DNA of 64,000 nt from Hyphodiscus hymeniophilus. Taxonomy: Eukaryota; Ascomycota; Leotiomycetes; Helotiales; Hyphodiscaceae. This document shows, one piece after another, positions 36,065 to 47,197 of the stretch. The first letter of the stretch is position 1. Each line of letters starts with the position of its first letter. The position numbers were made by a program, and so were the translations under genes. Where the stretch lies: contig VNKQ01000013.1 of assembly GCA_016508695.1 (NCBI GenBank), forward strand, positions 372,001 through 436,000, given 5' to 3'. The notes under the pieces are model-generated. The model saw only the letters and a list, made by a program, of their open reading frames with translations. It searched no databases and was not told the origin of the DNA.

Positions 36065-38135
36065 ATGGTTTACTGCGGGAAGCCTTCGAAAGGCTGCCAG
36101 ATGTGTAGGACAAGGAGAATAAAGGTCAATACTGAATACTTCACACATCTTCTATTTTGCTAACTCTTATCACTCTGCTAGTGCGACGAGGCGAAACCCA
36201 CCTGCAAACAATGTCAGAAATCCAGACGTCAATGCCCCGGATACAAAGATGACTTTGACCTCGTCTTTCGAAATGAGACGAAAGCAACAGAGAAGAGAGC
36301 ACGGAAATTAGTTACCTTTGCAAGGAGGATGAGCACAAGCATGTTCCAGAATGGGCAAATCACATTTTCCATTACACCACAGAGAGATACGAATGCGAAT
36401 GGAGCACGCTCTCTGATATCGTCTTTGGATTCGGAGTCACTCAAAAATTCTGTTACGCGTACTTTGGCCATACCTGTCGAGGAACAAGCATCTTGCTTCT
36501 TTGTACAGAACTTTGTTCATACTCCCCATGATCCTACATCCCGAGGATGGTTCGACTTCTTAGTACCTCTCATCAAGACTGAGAAATCGGATTCACATTT
36601 GAGTACTGCATTCTCAGCTGTAGCATTGGCTTCGCTTGCGAACAGACCAAGTACGAGGGGCAGAGGGTTGATGCCTCAAGCTCTTGCCTTGTACACCAAA
36701 GCGTTGAAGCAGATCAACCTAGCACTCCAAAACCCAACTCAGCAAAAGCAGGACTCTACTGTAGCTTCTATCTTACTTCTCGGTTTCTTCGAAACAATAA
36801 CTTCGGAAAGGTCTAATGTTCTTGCTTGGGGGTCTCATATAGACGGCGCTGTGCAGCTCATCAAGATGAGAGGAAAGAAACAATTGCGGACAAAGACGGG
36901 ACACGCACTTTTTGTGACAGTGAGAACACAGATGGTAGGTCATCAATTGTGTCTTCGTCAGCGCTTTGTTAACGTGTTCTTTCAGCTAATAATGGTAATG
37001 TCCGCGTCAAAGCCACCTATATTGGGTGTTGACTGGTGGGCTATTGAAAGTCCTTCTGATCGCGGCGCGATTATCTTCAGGCTCCTTTTGCGTGTAGCAG
37101 AGCTTCGCGCCGAAATCAATCACTGTCTAGGCTTTTACCCTCACACGTCAGAACATTCCCAAAAGGTCCTTATTCTGATGCACCAAGCGCAGGGTATGGA
37201 GTTGGAATTTCAAGACTGGATGAACTCTGTTCCCGAAGGCTGGCGAGTCAAGACCGCTGCGTGGGTGGATAACGTGCCAGGAGGCGATATCACGAAAGCA
37301 GATGTCTGTCCAGGAAAGGTTGACGCTTATCGCGACATCTTCATTGCAGCAATGTGGAATCATTCAAGGATATCCCGTCTTTTTCTAGCTGGTTTAGTTG
37401 TGCGGTGTGCAGCGTGGATCAGCTCCCCTGCTGACTATCGAACGACGCCCCAATACGCTACATCAGCGAGGATTGGAGTCGATATGGTAGCAGATATCAT
37501 CGCTTCGGTGCCTTACCTTCTCGGGTGGCGTCTTGATGACGATGGCCAGCTGAAGCCTGGAGATCTCTCAGGCTTCACATCGGGCAATGACGATATCACC
37601 AGTGCTAAAGCCCTCGGAGGATTCTTCCTTACCTGGCCACTTTTCTGCGCGGGATGCAGCGATTACGCGACGGACATCCAACGACAATGGATCAAAGGGC
37701 GAATGAATCTAATCAGCGATGTCATGGGGATGAATCAAGCAAAGACCATTGGCAGCGTAAGTCCCCTATTCTCGTCGTCACCGTTCATCTAACAACCAAA
37801 AGTTCCATGTCCGTCTCCCTTCGATGGTTATCCGCAGAGATAATATGGGAGTTGTTGATCCCTCCATGGCACGCCTTACCCAGGATGCGATAACGATGTC
37901 CGACATCATCAAAACTCCCCTTTACGTGCCCATCACGGCACAACAAATGATCGCGGAAGCAGAGCCGAAAGAAACCCTTTCGCAGCCAAGTACAAAGGCA
38001 TTGAATACTATCCAACATCATGTAGTCTTGCAAAGGGAGGCGTTTGAGAAGGAAAGAAAGTTGTTGTTGAGGAAAGCGAGCAGCTTTGGGGGTGAAAGTG
38101 CGGGAAGAATGATTGGTGATGGTTTGACTACTTAA
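36065..38135 (+). CDS. Zn2Cys6 transcription factor (638 aa)
   Basis: Fungal binuclear-cluster regulator. Exons 36065-36124, 36182-36934, 36986-37756, 37803-38135, phases all 0. The cluster GCQMCRTRRIK-CDEAKPTCKQCQKSRRQCPGY has the C-x2-C-x6-C-x5-C-x2-C-x6-C spacing and is split by the first intron just before the third Cys, a position common in this family. The second intron is 51 nt and keeps the frame open; the GTAGGT...TTTCAG borders and the loss of an odd basic insertion favour splicing. Residues from about 100 on are the helical fungal-specific regulatory domain (for example ALYTKALKQINLALQNP, VASILLLGFFETIT). A basic stretch (TKATEKRARK) after the cluster fits a linker or NLS. Target genes unknown; an SDR lies just downstream. 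Confidence 0.88.
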
Positions 38136-38768
38136 AGATTTTGGGAAAGGCAATCTGGGAGGATCACCTACGTGTGAAGGGTGAGAGGAGGAGCATTGGT
38201 GTGATCCCGTGCATGTTGGCCGGGTTTTTATGAGGGACGAAAGGTCTTAGGCGTTACTGTATATAAAAGGCTAGGACAGGATAGGACTCCAGCTTGGTAT
38301 ACCACGAATAAATATTGGTTGACATAACCTCCTTGGTGCTAACAATAGGTACCTAACCGCTGTGCCTCCATAGAATTATCCGCCCATTAACCCGCCCGGG
38401 AAATTGAAAGATTGGTCATACCCCGCGGGTCGGCTTCGTCTGCTGTTCCGCCGAGCTCACTAAAAAGGTCCCGCGCGCATACAGTACCATGTACGGCCAT
38501 GCTGAACAGCCACGATTCGCTATCAAGGACCCCCTGACAAGGTCCTCCTGTCTTCTGTCGTAACGACCTTAGGATGATCCGTTTTATCGTAACTCAGATT
38601 TCAAAGCATAGGTCTGCAGAATTGATCATGCTTTGTACACAGACTAGAAAGTGCGAGTGATTAGAGTATTTAAAACTTGAGCTTTCCTCCCATGAAATAG
38701 CAATCATATCTTCAACCGTTTGCACGAATCTCACTCAACATATCTCAAGTCTGTTCTACATTGTCAAA
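38136..38768. promoter_or_regulatory. Intergenic, SDR promoter with CGG/CCG elements
   Basis: 633 bp. At 38414-38433 a CCGCGG-containing 20-mer differs by one base from 34208-34227. Within 38429-38457 the triplets GTCGGC ... GCCGAG form a spaced inverted repeat that could bind a Zn2Cys6 dimer. The SDR starts at 38769. Confidence 0.4.
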
Positions 38769-39681
38769 ATGCCTTCCTACGTCGTTGTTGGAGCCTCTCG
38801 TGGACTTGGTGTAAGGACTCTCGCTTTGAACGAATACTGTGATCCGAGACACTGATTGCACATTTTCATTTAGTATGAATGGCTTCGTCAACTCAGCCAA
38901 GATTCTAAGAATATTGTCATCGGCCTAGTTCGAGAAGTCAAAACTACACAGACGAAGCTTGATGCAGATAACGTCAAAAACGTCACCCTTTTCCAAGGAG
39001 ACATGGCCGATGCGGAAGGGCTGAGAGCCGCTGCCGCTGAAACCGCCAAAATAACACCATCTGTGGACTACCTCATTGTAAACGGCGCATATATTCCTAA
39101 GTCGCCCCCTCATCTAAACCCGACCGATTTCACCGGCAAGGAAGACGAGCTCAAGAAAGAGATGCATGACAGTCTAGATGTCAACGTTCTGGGAGTCATC
39201 TTTTCCATTAACGCATTTGTGCCATTGGTGCGCAAGAGTAGCATCAAAAAGATAGCAGTCATCTCAACCGGTATGGCAGATACCGAGTTTGTAGTCAATG
39301 GCGGTGTCGGAGGTACTGTCACCTATGCATCACTCAAGGCGGCAACGAATATGGTCGTGGCCAAATACGCTGTTGAGCTTAAGAGTGATGGCATAGCACT
39401 TTTGGCATTGAGTCCTGGATTGGTAAATACCAGAGAGACACCTCGTAAGTACAGCATCTACCAGTGGGAGATAATAGCACTAACTCCCCCTATCAGCAAC
39501 CGAGCAAGAAATGCAAGCGTTCAAGGGTATGATGAGCGCCTTCCAGGTTATTGCCCCGCACTTTCAAGGTCCCATCCAGCCTGCCGAAAGTGTGGTGGCG
39601 CAAAAGAAGGTTATCGAAAATCTGCCCTTTGAGCAGAGTGGAGCTTTTCTATCCCACTGGGGAAATAAGGAATGGTTGTAA
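38769..39681 (+). CDS. Short-chain dehydrogenase/reductase, 265 aa
   Basis: Classical-type SDR. Exons 38769-38810, 38874-39444, 39497-39681. The first exon is only MPSYVVVGASRGLG, the NAD(P) glycine motif (GASRGLG); exon 2 has DYLIVNGAY (in place of NNAG), a Ser-containing VISTGMAD and the catalytic YASLK; the spliced end reads PTEQEMQAFKGMMSAFQVIA...FLSHWGNKEWL. Length and end are typical of fungal SDRs of the C-factor/oxidoreductase group. It lies between two Zn2Cys6 regulators on the same strand. Substrate unknown. Confidence 0.87.
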
Positions 39682-40011
39682 AAACTCCAAAGTGAAGAAA
39701 TTGAGGAATTAAGAAGTCGCCTCCATAGAATTTGCAAAGCTCAATGGTCGATTGAAACAATGGCATCTCCATTTCTCCTTGTATTCCTTGCCTAGCCCGG
39801 CATTGGCGTGATTTGATCCGCGCGGAAGAAGTGGACTCGTCGCTCTCCCGTCCTGCTGCTCTAGCGTGGCTGCTTTGTAAGGCCCACCTCGGATCATGGT
39901 GACCAACTTCCACCAAGAAGCATCTCTCCATATTGCTTGACCAAGACACCAATCAACTCGTACAATCCGTATCACATATCCTTTGGGACGGGCTACTCTA
40001 CTTCGGCTAGA
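39682..40011. other. Short intergenic region
   Basis: 330 bp between the SDR stop and the second regulator. An in-frame ATG at 39937 would extend the regulator by 25 residues. Confidence 0.4.
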
Positions 40012-41758
40012 ATGGTAGGGCCAGCGCGGAGCAAAGGCGGCTGCTGGACCTGTAAGTTGAGAAAAAAGAAATGTGACGAGAGCCGCCCTTCATGCGCGGC
40101 TTGCATCGACCTTGGCCTTGATTGCCACGGATATGGCCCCAAACCGTCATGGATGGACGGTGGAGCCGCAGAGAGAGACGTTTTGGCCCAAGTCCGACAG
40201 AAAGTCAAGTTGACGGCGAGTCAAAAGCGGAAGTCTAAGCCTTATGAACCGCAGCAAGCAGCAGATAATGCGCCGGATCAACAAGGCAATCGCACTGCGG
40301 CTAATCCTGTAAAGTCAGCTTACTTCTCATCTTCTGATCAACCACTGCACGTCCTCGATCAGCGACTGCTCAGTACATCACAGAGAGACAGTTCCGCTAA
40401 TAATCCAGTTGTCAATTATGACTCGTCAGAAGCAACACCTCGCTTCCTTGAGAGAGTGCCCCAAGAAAGTAGGCTAAAGGAAGACGAAGCTGGGTTGCTT
40501 ATGCACTATATCGACTTTGTATTTCCTCAACAATTTCCATTTTACAGGCCAACGACCGCGGATGGTGGACGTGGCTGGCTTCTGTCTCTCCTAATGCAGA
40601 TGGACCCTTTGTATTATGCCTCACTAAGTATTGCCGCATATCATCAACATTATGAAGCATACTACGGTACCAAGCTTGAGAGCGAAATGCCTGCTTGTCC
40701 AAGGTTGGATGAACAGCATCGACAATATGTCTTGTCTCTCGAAAGACTCCGTCACCACCTTGGAGGCGTTGCGAATAGTCAGGCAGAGAGCTTTCTCAAG
40801 GATCATATTGAGGTGCTGGCCTGTATGGTTTTACTAGTCTCTTTAGAGGTATGCTACTTCATTCACAACTTATAGGGTCAGACTAAGTAGGCAAGAACAG
40901 GTTTTCAAAGGCGTTGGCGGTAGTTGGCAGATACATTTGAAGGCAGCCTCAAATCTGTTGCCAACAATCAGAGCAGCATATGATGCTGATCATACAAAAC
41001 TTTCCGACACTCACAGCATGGCTCTAATATTCTTTTCGAGAGTGTTAGAATGGTACTCTACTTTGTCAGGCGCTACGACTGGAACGCAATCATTCATCCA
41101 AACTTCTGGCGCTTTTGGCGGGAGTGCATGTATTCCATCCCACAAACTTATGGGCTGCGAAGATTGGGTTTTGTTTGGTATTATGAATATCACTGAGCTC
41201 GGGCACTGGAAAGATAGTATGCAAGCGAAGAAACGACTCAGCGTCCGCGACCTTGCTGCAAGAGCTGGAAGGATCGAAGATTTACTAGAGAACGGCCTCA
41301 AAAAGATCTCCACCGGTGCTGATGGTATCCTCGACCACGATCTCCTCAGTCGTGAATCGAAGTTCGACAAATTTTGTGTCACAAGCGTCTTTGTATACGC
41401 GGCTCTTATATATCTTCACGTCATTGTATCAGGAGCCTATCCTGACTTGCCGGAGATACAAAGCAACGTTTCTCTAGCCAGGGACGTTTTTCGGAGAATG
41501 GAAGGTTCAGATCTCGTTCGCAACCTCAGTTGGCCGCTATGCATTATTGGATGTATGACCAATGGGGACCAGGAACAATTTTTCCGCGGAATTGCTCTCA
41601 GCAGTAATGTGGGAAGATTTCCTTTCGGAAGTTCAGCGCACGTGCTGAATATCATGGAAGAATGTTGGCGGCTTCGACGAAGTACGGATCAAGCTTTTGA
41701 GGCGGTGCATTGGATGAATGCTATGCAAAGCCTCAATCTCAACATTTTGCTCGTGTGA
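40012..41758 (+). CDS. Zn2Cys6 transcription factor with fungal-specific domain (DUF3468-like)
   Basis: Exons 40012-40848 and 40901-41758 (565 aa). The cluster GGCWTCKLRKKKCDESRPSCAACIDLGLDCHGYGPKPSWMD is intact and close to the N-terminus; the GYGPKPxWMD extension is typical of the subgroup with the Fungal_trans_2/DUF3468 domain. The rest is helical: EAGLLMHYIDFVFPQQFPFY, LSIAAYHQHYEAYYG, ending in the conserved AFEAVHWMNAMQSLNLNILLV. An in-frame upstream ATG at 39937 is possible, but the cluster usually lies within 20 residues of the start. Being next to the dioxygenase/transporter pair it is the obvious candidate regulator of that pair (inference). Confidence 0.9.
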
Positions 41759-42318
41759 ACAGAGTTTCACTCAGCGTCTTCTTCAAAATTAAGTTCGTCG
41801 TATAGACACGATTGTGCGATGACCAGTTCGAAGTCAACCTCTATTGCTGTTGGGTCTCGCACTCGGGAGCTGGCAGATTTTCTGGATCAACTCCCTCCGC
41901 CCCGCAATATAGTGAAGCTCTTGTCATATCCTATATCTACCTCTCTGGATACACGCCTCATCATCGGCATCTTGAGCCGGAATCTGAAATCTAGGGATCA
42001 CTTGAAGCTGCAAGTAACGGGATTGAGCCAAACAGCTTTGGGAGGCAAGACAGAAGCGACTGCTGTGCTTCCAAGGGATGTCCTTGACTTAGAGCAGGTT
42101 GAGTGGAGGTATGAGATGCGATAAGGAGAACGGAAGGAAGCTGGAAAGGAATATGTGGCCGGCGCTATAAGACTGACTGGGACTGCGACATTGAGTTTGT
42201 ATCTCGTGAGGCAGCGTTGACCGCGAACCTGATGCTATGAGGCACGAGGATGAGACACGTAAAGCCAAAAAGCGGTCGAAGTTTTAGTATCTGCATCCGT
42301 GATGCGACGACATTTTCT
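41759..42318. other. Intergenic, convergent 3' ends
   Basis: 560 bp between the stops of the regulator (plus) and the dioxygenase (minus). A 101-codon plus frame at 41819-42124 (with GSRTRELADFLDQLPPPRN) is open and has plausible composition but no recognised domain; I leave it uncalled. Confidence 0.35.
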
Positions 42319-44110
42319 CTAGGCTGGAAGCAAGACAGGAACTCCAAGAATGATGTCTTCTCCGTATTTGATGCCATTAATCTCCTTTACACCCCCAAGC
42401 TTTTCTTCTGGTGGGACTTGAGAGCGAGTGCTGATTTCTATTCAAGACGTTAGCTTGGATACTGCTTCTTACAACCCCACGATACTAACGAGCTTCTCTC
42501 CATTCTTTGTTTGTGGGCACCTTCACACGTGGTTAGTATTTTACTTTTAAACTGAAGGCTGCATTTAAATACGGGTATTCCAGCGTCCATCAGTCTCTTG
42601 AATTGCATGAATACGCCCTGTTTTTCGACAAATCCCTCTCGTCTCAATAGTGGAGACTCTGAATGACAAGAGGTCAGTACCTACATCGTCAAGAGACAGG
42701 AAGGACTACCAGTGAAGGGTCTTAGGCGCATTTCGCCAGTGCTTCCATTAAAAAATACCAAAGAAAGTCGTTGTTCGTGCTGTTGGTCGAGTGGGGGCTC
42801 AGCAACTTGGAAAGTCAGCGAACCGAATAATACTTAAAAAAGCCGTTGGAAGTCACATACCTTTGTGTAGAGTGGCCTTGAAATGACCACCTGAGATGAC
42901 TTTTCTTCGTTAGCTTGTCAACGAAAACGTGAACGCCAAGTACGAACCCTCCAGTGTTTCCCCCAGATTGATGACTAGAGCTCCTGGATCATATTTGACA
43001 TATTTCCATCTGTTGTCCGACCAGATCTGGAGTGCAGTGATGGGGACTGAGAAGAGTAACGTCGTGGTACCATAGTCAGTATGGCTACGGCGCTTCAGTC
43101 TGGCTTGTCTCATAAGGGACATGGTCAACTCACCCATACATCCTCACACCTTTTCTCGCCACTTTATTTTCGCCTTCAAGGGGGTAGAAGAGGGCATGTC
43201 TGAAATAACCATCTCCTACCAAGCCATTATGTGATTGGACATTTTCTGCAAGTATTCCTAGTCAGCAATCTACTTGTCGCGATCAACTGTTCAGTACATA
43301 CCCCACAAGTAGTCATCTGGAAGTTCGAGAACCATTGACAGAAGCCGAAGAAGACGTCGATTAACCGAGTTCATAAGGTACTACCCAGATCAGTATTGGT
43401 ACCGCCACTGAAATGAGGGATTATGGAGATCCTCACATCGCAAAAGGCTGTGATTTCATCCATGAAGGGTAAAATGCAATTCGGCACACGACTATAATCG
43501 GCAAATTCTGGAGAGTAAAAATTAAACTGCTCAATGCCGTCAAGCTTTCCTGGCTCTCGCTATTCGGTCATCAGAACACATTCGGGAAAAGTCGAGATGG
43601 TTTTTGCTCGAGACTTACTTTCCAACCATATCGAGGCTTGAAACCTGCAAACACCCCGGTTGAAGGATCCCAATGTAATCTCTCTTTGTCTTCTTCTGAA
43701 ATGTTGGAATGAAGATACTGAGCTAAGTCGAATTGTCGATGAAGCTATCAATATGTTAAACTCATGGTTTCAAAATGACAATCATATACGCTTACTTGCT
43801 CAAGAGACACCCCGTAATTGGTCAAAAATAGGAACCCGTCTTCTTTAATGGCCGCCTTGGTTGTTTGGACAAGTTTAGAGACAATTTCAGGGTCAGGAGA
43901 ATCAAGCAGCGATAGTTCAATCGTCCGGAGATCGGCCTGTTGTTTAGCTATTGTCAATAACGGATACTGTAGAGCAACCGTTGGACTTGATCAAAGTACG
44001 AGGTATGACCTTACCCACTCTAGGTCCATTTTCGTCGCCGATGGAGGCACCCATTGTGGTACTGCTGGCTTCCCAAACTTCGACATCGGCGAGGCAAACG
44101 GAGCAGACAT
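42319..44110 (-). CDS. 2-oxoglutarate/Fe(II)-dependent dioxygenase, 12 exons
   Basis: Non-haem iron oxygenase of the isopenicillin-N-synthase/ACC-oxidase-like group; such enzymes hydroxylate, desaturate or cyclise small molecules using 2-oxoglutarate. Minus exons: 44110-44015, 43936-43796, 43744-43619, 43559-43437, 43380-43302, 43245-43134, 43084-42948, 42899-42861, 42805-42710, 42658-42573, 42520-42490, 42437-42319. All eleven introns (48-78 nt) are GT-AG and every phase matches, giving 394 aa. N-terminal DIOX_N-like part: ELSLLDSPDPEIVSKLVQTT, KEDGFLFLTNYG. Core: HTDYGTTTLLF supplies the HxD iron ligands, GHFKATLHKV the distal His, and RLSLVFF the RxS that holds 2-oxoglutarate. Three exons are only 31-86 nt. 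Divergent from the transporter at 44603 across a 492-bp promoter. Substrate unknown. Confidence 0.9.
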
Positions 44111-44602
44111 ATTGAATGATGATTTTAGGCAACCGACTTCAAAGTGAGATTAATCAATTGCTGAACTAACAAAGCGCTGCGTGGACCTTGAAGTTCATGA
44201 GTGATTATCACGTTCTCGGATAATCGGACGGACATCGACCGCCGATCCTGTTATCAATATCTGAACAATTGTTGACTTCCCCTCCTTTTCCTCTGCAGAA
44301 GGTCAGCAAGCCTATTTTGGCAATGTAACGGCGATCTTGAAGTAGAAGTCGATCGTATGATTGGGGCTCAGATACCTGTCGATAAGCAGGTCATCACTCC
44401 CACTTTCGAACACTGCTGCCTCGATCTGTTCCTTATCTCCTGACCCTGACCTCCTATCGAGAGTCGAGTCCAGGATGAAGGATTCTTATCTGAATGCTGA
44501 CTTGGCCGAAAGAAGTATGAAAAACCATGTACTCTGATATTCAAAAAGGTGGCGTCTGCTTCAATTTCCTTCTAGGCGAAACGATTATTTCTCTCGTCAG
44601 TC
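44111..44602. promoter_or_regulatory. Divergent promoter, dioxygenase / Dal5-type transporter
   Basis: 492 bp shared by two divergent starts. At 44223-44246 there is a near-perfect inverted repeat, ATCGGACGG then 7 nt then CCGCCGAT, offering CGG/CCG pairs at spacings 7 and 14; another CGG is at 44217-44219. This is the standard architecture of Zn2Cys6 homodimer sites, 113 bp upstream of the dioxygenase start. Confidence 0.6.
44223..44246. promoter_or_regulatory. Inverted CGG/CCG repeat, candidate Zn2Cys6 operator
   Basis: Left arm 44223-44231, right arm 44239-44246; one unpaired base in the left arm. Candidate site for the regulator encoded at 40012. Binding is inference. Confidence 0.5.
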
Positions 44603-46775
44603 ATGGCGATTTCCGAAAAAGCTCCCAGTCTTCAAGCAGACAATAAAAGCACAGCTGAAAGTCCCCGAGTGGATGAAGAATACGGTAGTATCCGGGAAAT
44701 TGATCATAATGCCGAGAAAAAGCTTTTGAGAAAGATTGATTTGAATCTTATTTCTGTCTTCGGTGCACTATACTTGATGAGCTTTCTAGGTGAGTTTCAT
44801 CTTTGAGCTTGGGTCAAAGTAGTCAAATGTGTTGAGTCTTTTTTAATGATAGTACAGATAGATCAAATATTGGCAATGCGGTGAGTGCCTCAATATTTGG
44901 ATGTATTTTGTTTTCTCACACTTTTCTAGAACCTCACCGGCTTCAGCAAGGACTTGCATCTCGTAAACAATCAATATGGAGCAGCAGTATCTATCGTCTA
45001 TGCCACGTATGTTGTTTTCGAACCGATATGTGAGTAACCCCCGCTCCTTGAAATGGCATACTTAGGTTCCAGCTGATGTCTTCCAGGGACGGTCTTGCTG
45101 AAGATTCTCACTCCGAAACTGTTGCGTAAATACTCCTCACCCCAAAGCAAATAAAGCCGGACTCCAGATTAATATTTGAGAAGTTACTGCCTCTGCGGCT
45201 TGTTGGGCTGCTTTGACCATAGGGACAGCTTTCGTCAAGAGTTTCGATCAGCTAGCTGCAGTTCGAGTACTTCTTGGTGCTGTCGGTATGCCAGTAGCCA
45301 ATTGTTAAGGGTGGCCTGAGGTGCTAATACTTCCTCCAGAAGCTGCAATTATTCCTTGTATTTTCATGTACATTACAATGGCCTACAATCGTGACGAGTA
45401 CGCCGTTCGCGCAAGTTACATCTTTAGTGCATCAGCACTCTCAGGTGCCTTCGGTACACGCGCCCTTCGAACGGTATCTTTGAAGTTATCAACTGACAAC
45501 AATTTAAAGGTGGGTTGCTCGCGTACGGCCTGACTCAAATTGAATCAGGCGGACTTCACGGCTGGCAATGGATGTATATCGTAGAAGGTGTTATCAGCTT
45601 TTGTTTAGTGCCAATCACCTTTTTCTGGATTCCAAACGCAGTCACTGAAGCAATCTGGTTGAACGCGGAAGAAAAAGCGCTGATAGCAATCCGGCTTGAA
45701 CGCAATAAAGGTGTTTATGACTCTCAGGAAAAGTTTTCCTGGGGCGAAATAGTTCGTTGTCTGAAAGATTGGAAACTATATGTTCAGTGAGTTTCTCTTG
45801 TATTTGAACGAGTTTCAATTGCTCACAGAAGATTTCAGAGCTGTGAGCCATTTCGGGATCGACACGACGCTTTATGCCATCAGTAAGTTTTGCGGTCCAT
45901 CTTCCTCAACGCCTTACACTAACAGATTTCAGCTACATTTATGCCTAAGATGTTTGTTTATCTAGACTCTAACGCTTTCAGCTTATATTAATGACTTGTC
46001 ACAGTATCGCTGGGCTTGGCTTCACTACTACGGTGAATGCGCAGCTCCTGACTGTTCCAGGTTTGTAATAAAGAGCCTCCTATGTCAATGGCTATAATAA
46101 TGATGATTTGACATCTAGTTTACTTTATTGCAGCAGTTTCATATATCCTGCTGGCATTCTTATCCGACAAGTTTAAAAATCGATCGACATTCCTCCTCAT
46201 CTCGCTTTCGTCTTGCTTGATAGGATACATCATTTTGACTGCAAGCCCAAAGCCTGGTGTGCGGTACTTTGGAGTGTTCATGGTGGCAATCGGACTATAT
46301 GCAACGTATGTATTAAGTCGGGTTGCAGCATTTCAAATTGACCTCTCTCTTTAGGACTTCGCTAAACGTCATGTGGGCTGCCTCGAATCATGCCGGGTAT
46401 TTCAAAAGAGCGTTTGCTACAGGAGTGGTGCAACTAGTTGGAAGTGGGTCAATATTAACCATTGAAGATAATGTAGCTGACCTCGCAATCAAGATTCTGC
46501 CGGAGCTGCCATTGGGTTTATCTTCACAGCTCAATCGGCTCCGCGCTATTTCGAAGGGCTTTACTTCGCAATTGGGATGACCGTAATGTCTATGACTTTG
46601 ACTACTATAATGGTCAGTCTACCAGAATCTCCTAAGCCTTGTATGTGCTGAATACTCTCAACAGACTGTACTCCTGAGACGCGAGAATAGAGTGAAAAGA
46701 AAGCTCATTGCAGACGGAGTTCCGGACCAGCCTGAGCTAGGAGACATAAATCCACACTTCCTGTACTATGAGTGA
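44603..46775 (+). CDS. Dal5-type (anion:cation symporter) MFS transporter, 14 exons
   Basis: MFS carrier of the allantoate/vitamin/tartrate permease group, which imports small organic anions. Exons: 44603-44789, 44858-44880, 44930-45029, 45087-45125, 45181-45285, 45340-45453, 45510-45786, 45839-45882, 45933-45951, 46005-46060, 46119-46305, 46355-46443, 46494-46612, 46665-46775; 489 aa, all phases consistent. Joined sequence shows LRKIDLNLISVFGALYLMSFLDRSNIGNANLTG at TM1 (DRSNIGNA is a family mark), QYGAAVSIVYATYVVFE, FGGLLAYGLTQI, GWQWMYIVEGV, AVSHFGIDTTLYAITTFMPK, FLSDKFKNRSTFL and GNSAGAAIGFIFTAQSAPRY. Exon 9 is only 19 nt. Ends RRENRVKRKLIADG...NPHFLYYE. No frame break is needed, so the gene looks functional. 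It is divergent from the dioxygenase. Substrate unknown. Confidence 0.9.
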
Positions 46776-47197
46776 ACATATGAGCGAATTCCCATTAACT
46801 TTTCGAAGGGTCTGTACGGAGAAGGAATGGTCTAAGGGTAAGATGAGATGGAGTAGGAGAGACTAACTCAGGTACCTATTTGACTCATTGAGGACACGTG
46901 AAGACTATATTCCCGGACTGAAAGTCTAAATATTTTTTAAAATATCTCAAGGTGTATGCAGGCTTAATTGATTGTCATGCCATCACACCACAGTCGAAAT
47001 GCACTGTTACCAATAATAATCAATTGGTGGCGAAGCCTAGCCACGTGACTGATTATGCTGACTGGGGAATCTCGTGTATCGTCAAATCCTCTCTCCGCTC
47101 TCCAAGGAACTATCCCGCACTTCGAGGTCGCAAATGAATTCATGAATGATGGGAACAACTGATCAACCTTCCAAAGGATGACTGACATTTCCTCAAA
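46776..47197. other. Intergenic, HET gene upstream region
   Basis: About 420 bp, AT-rich in the first half; no gene seen. Confidence 0.4.
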
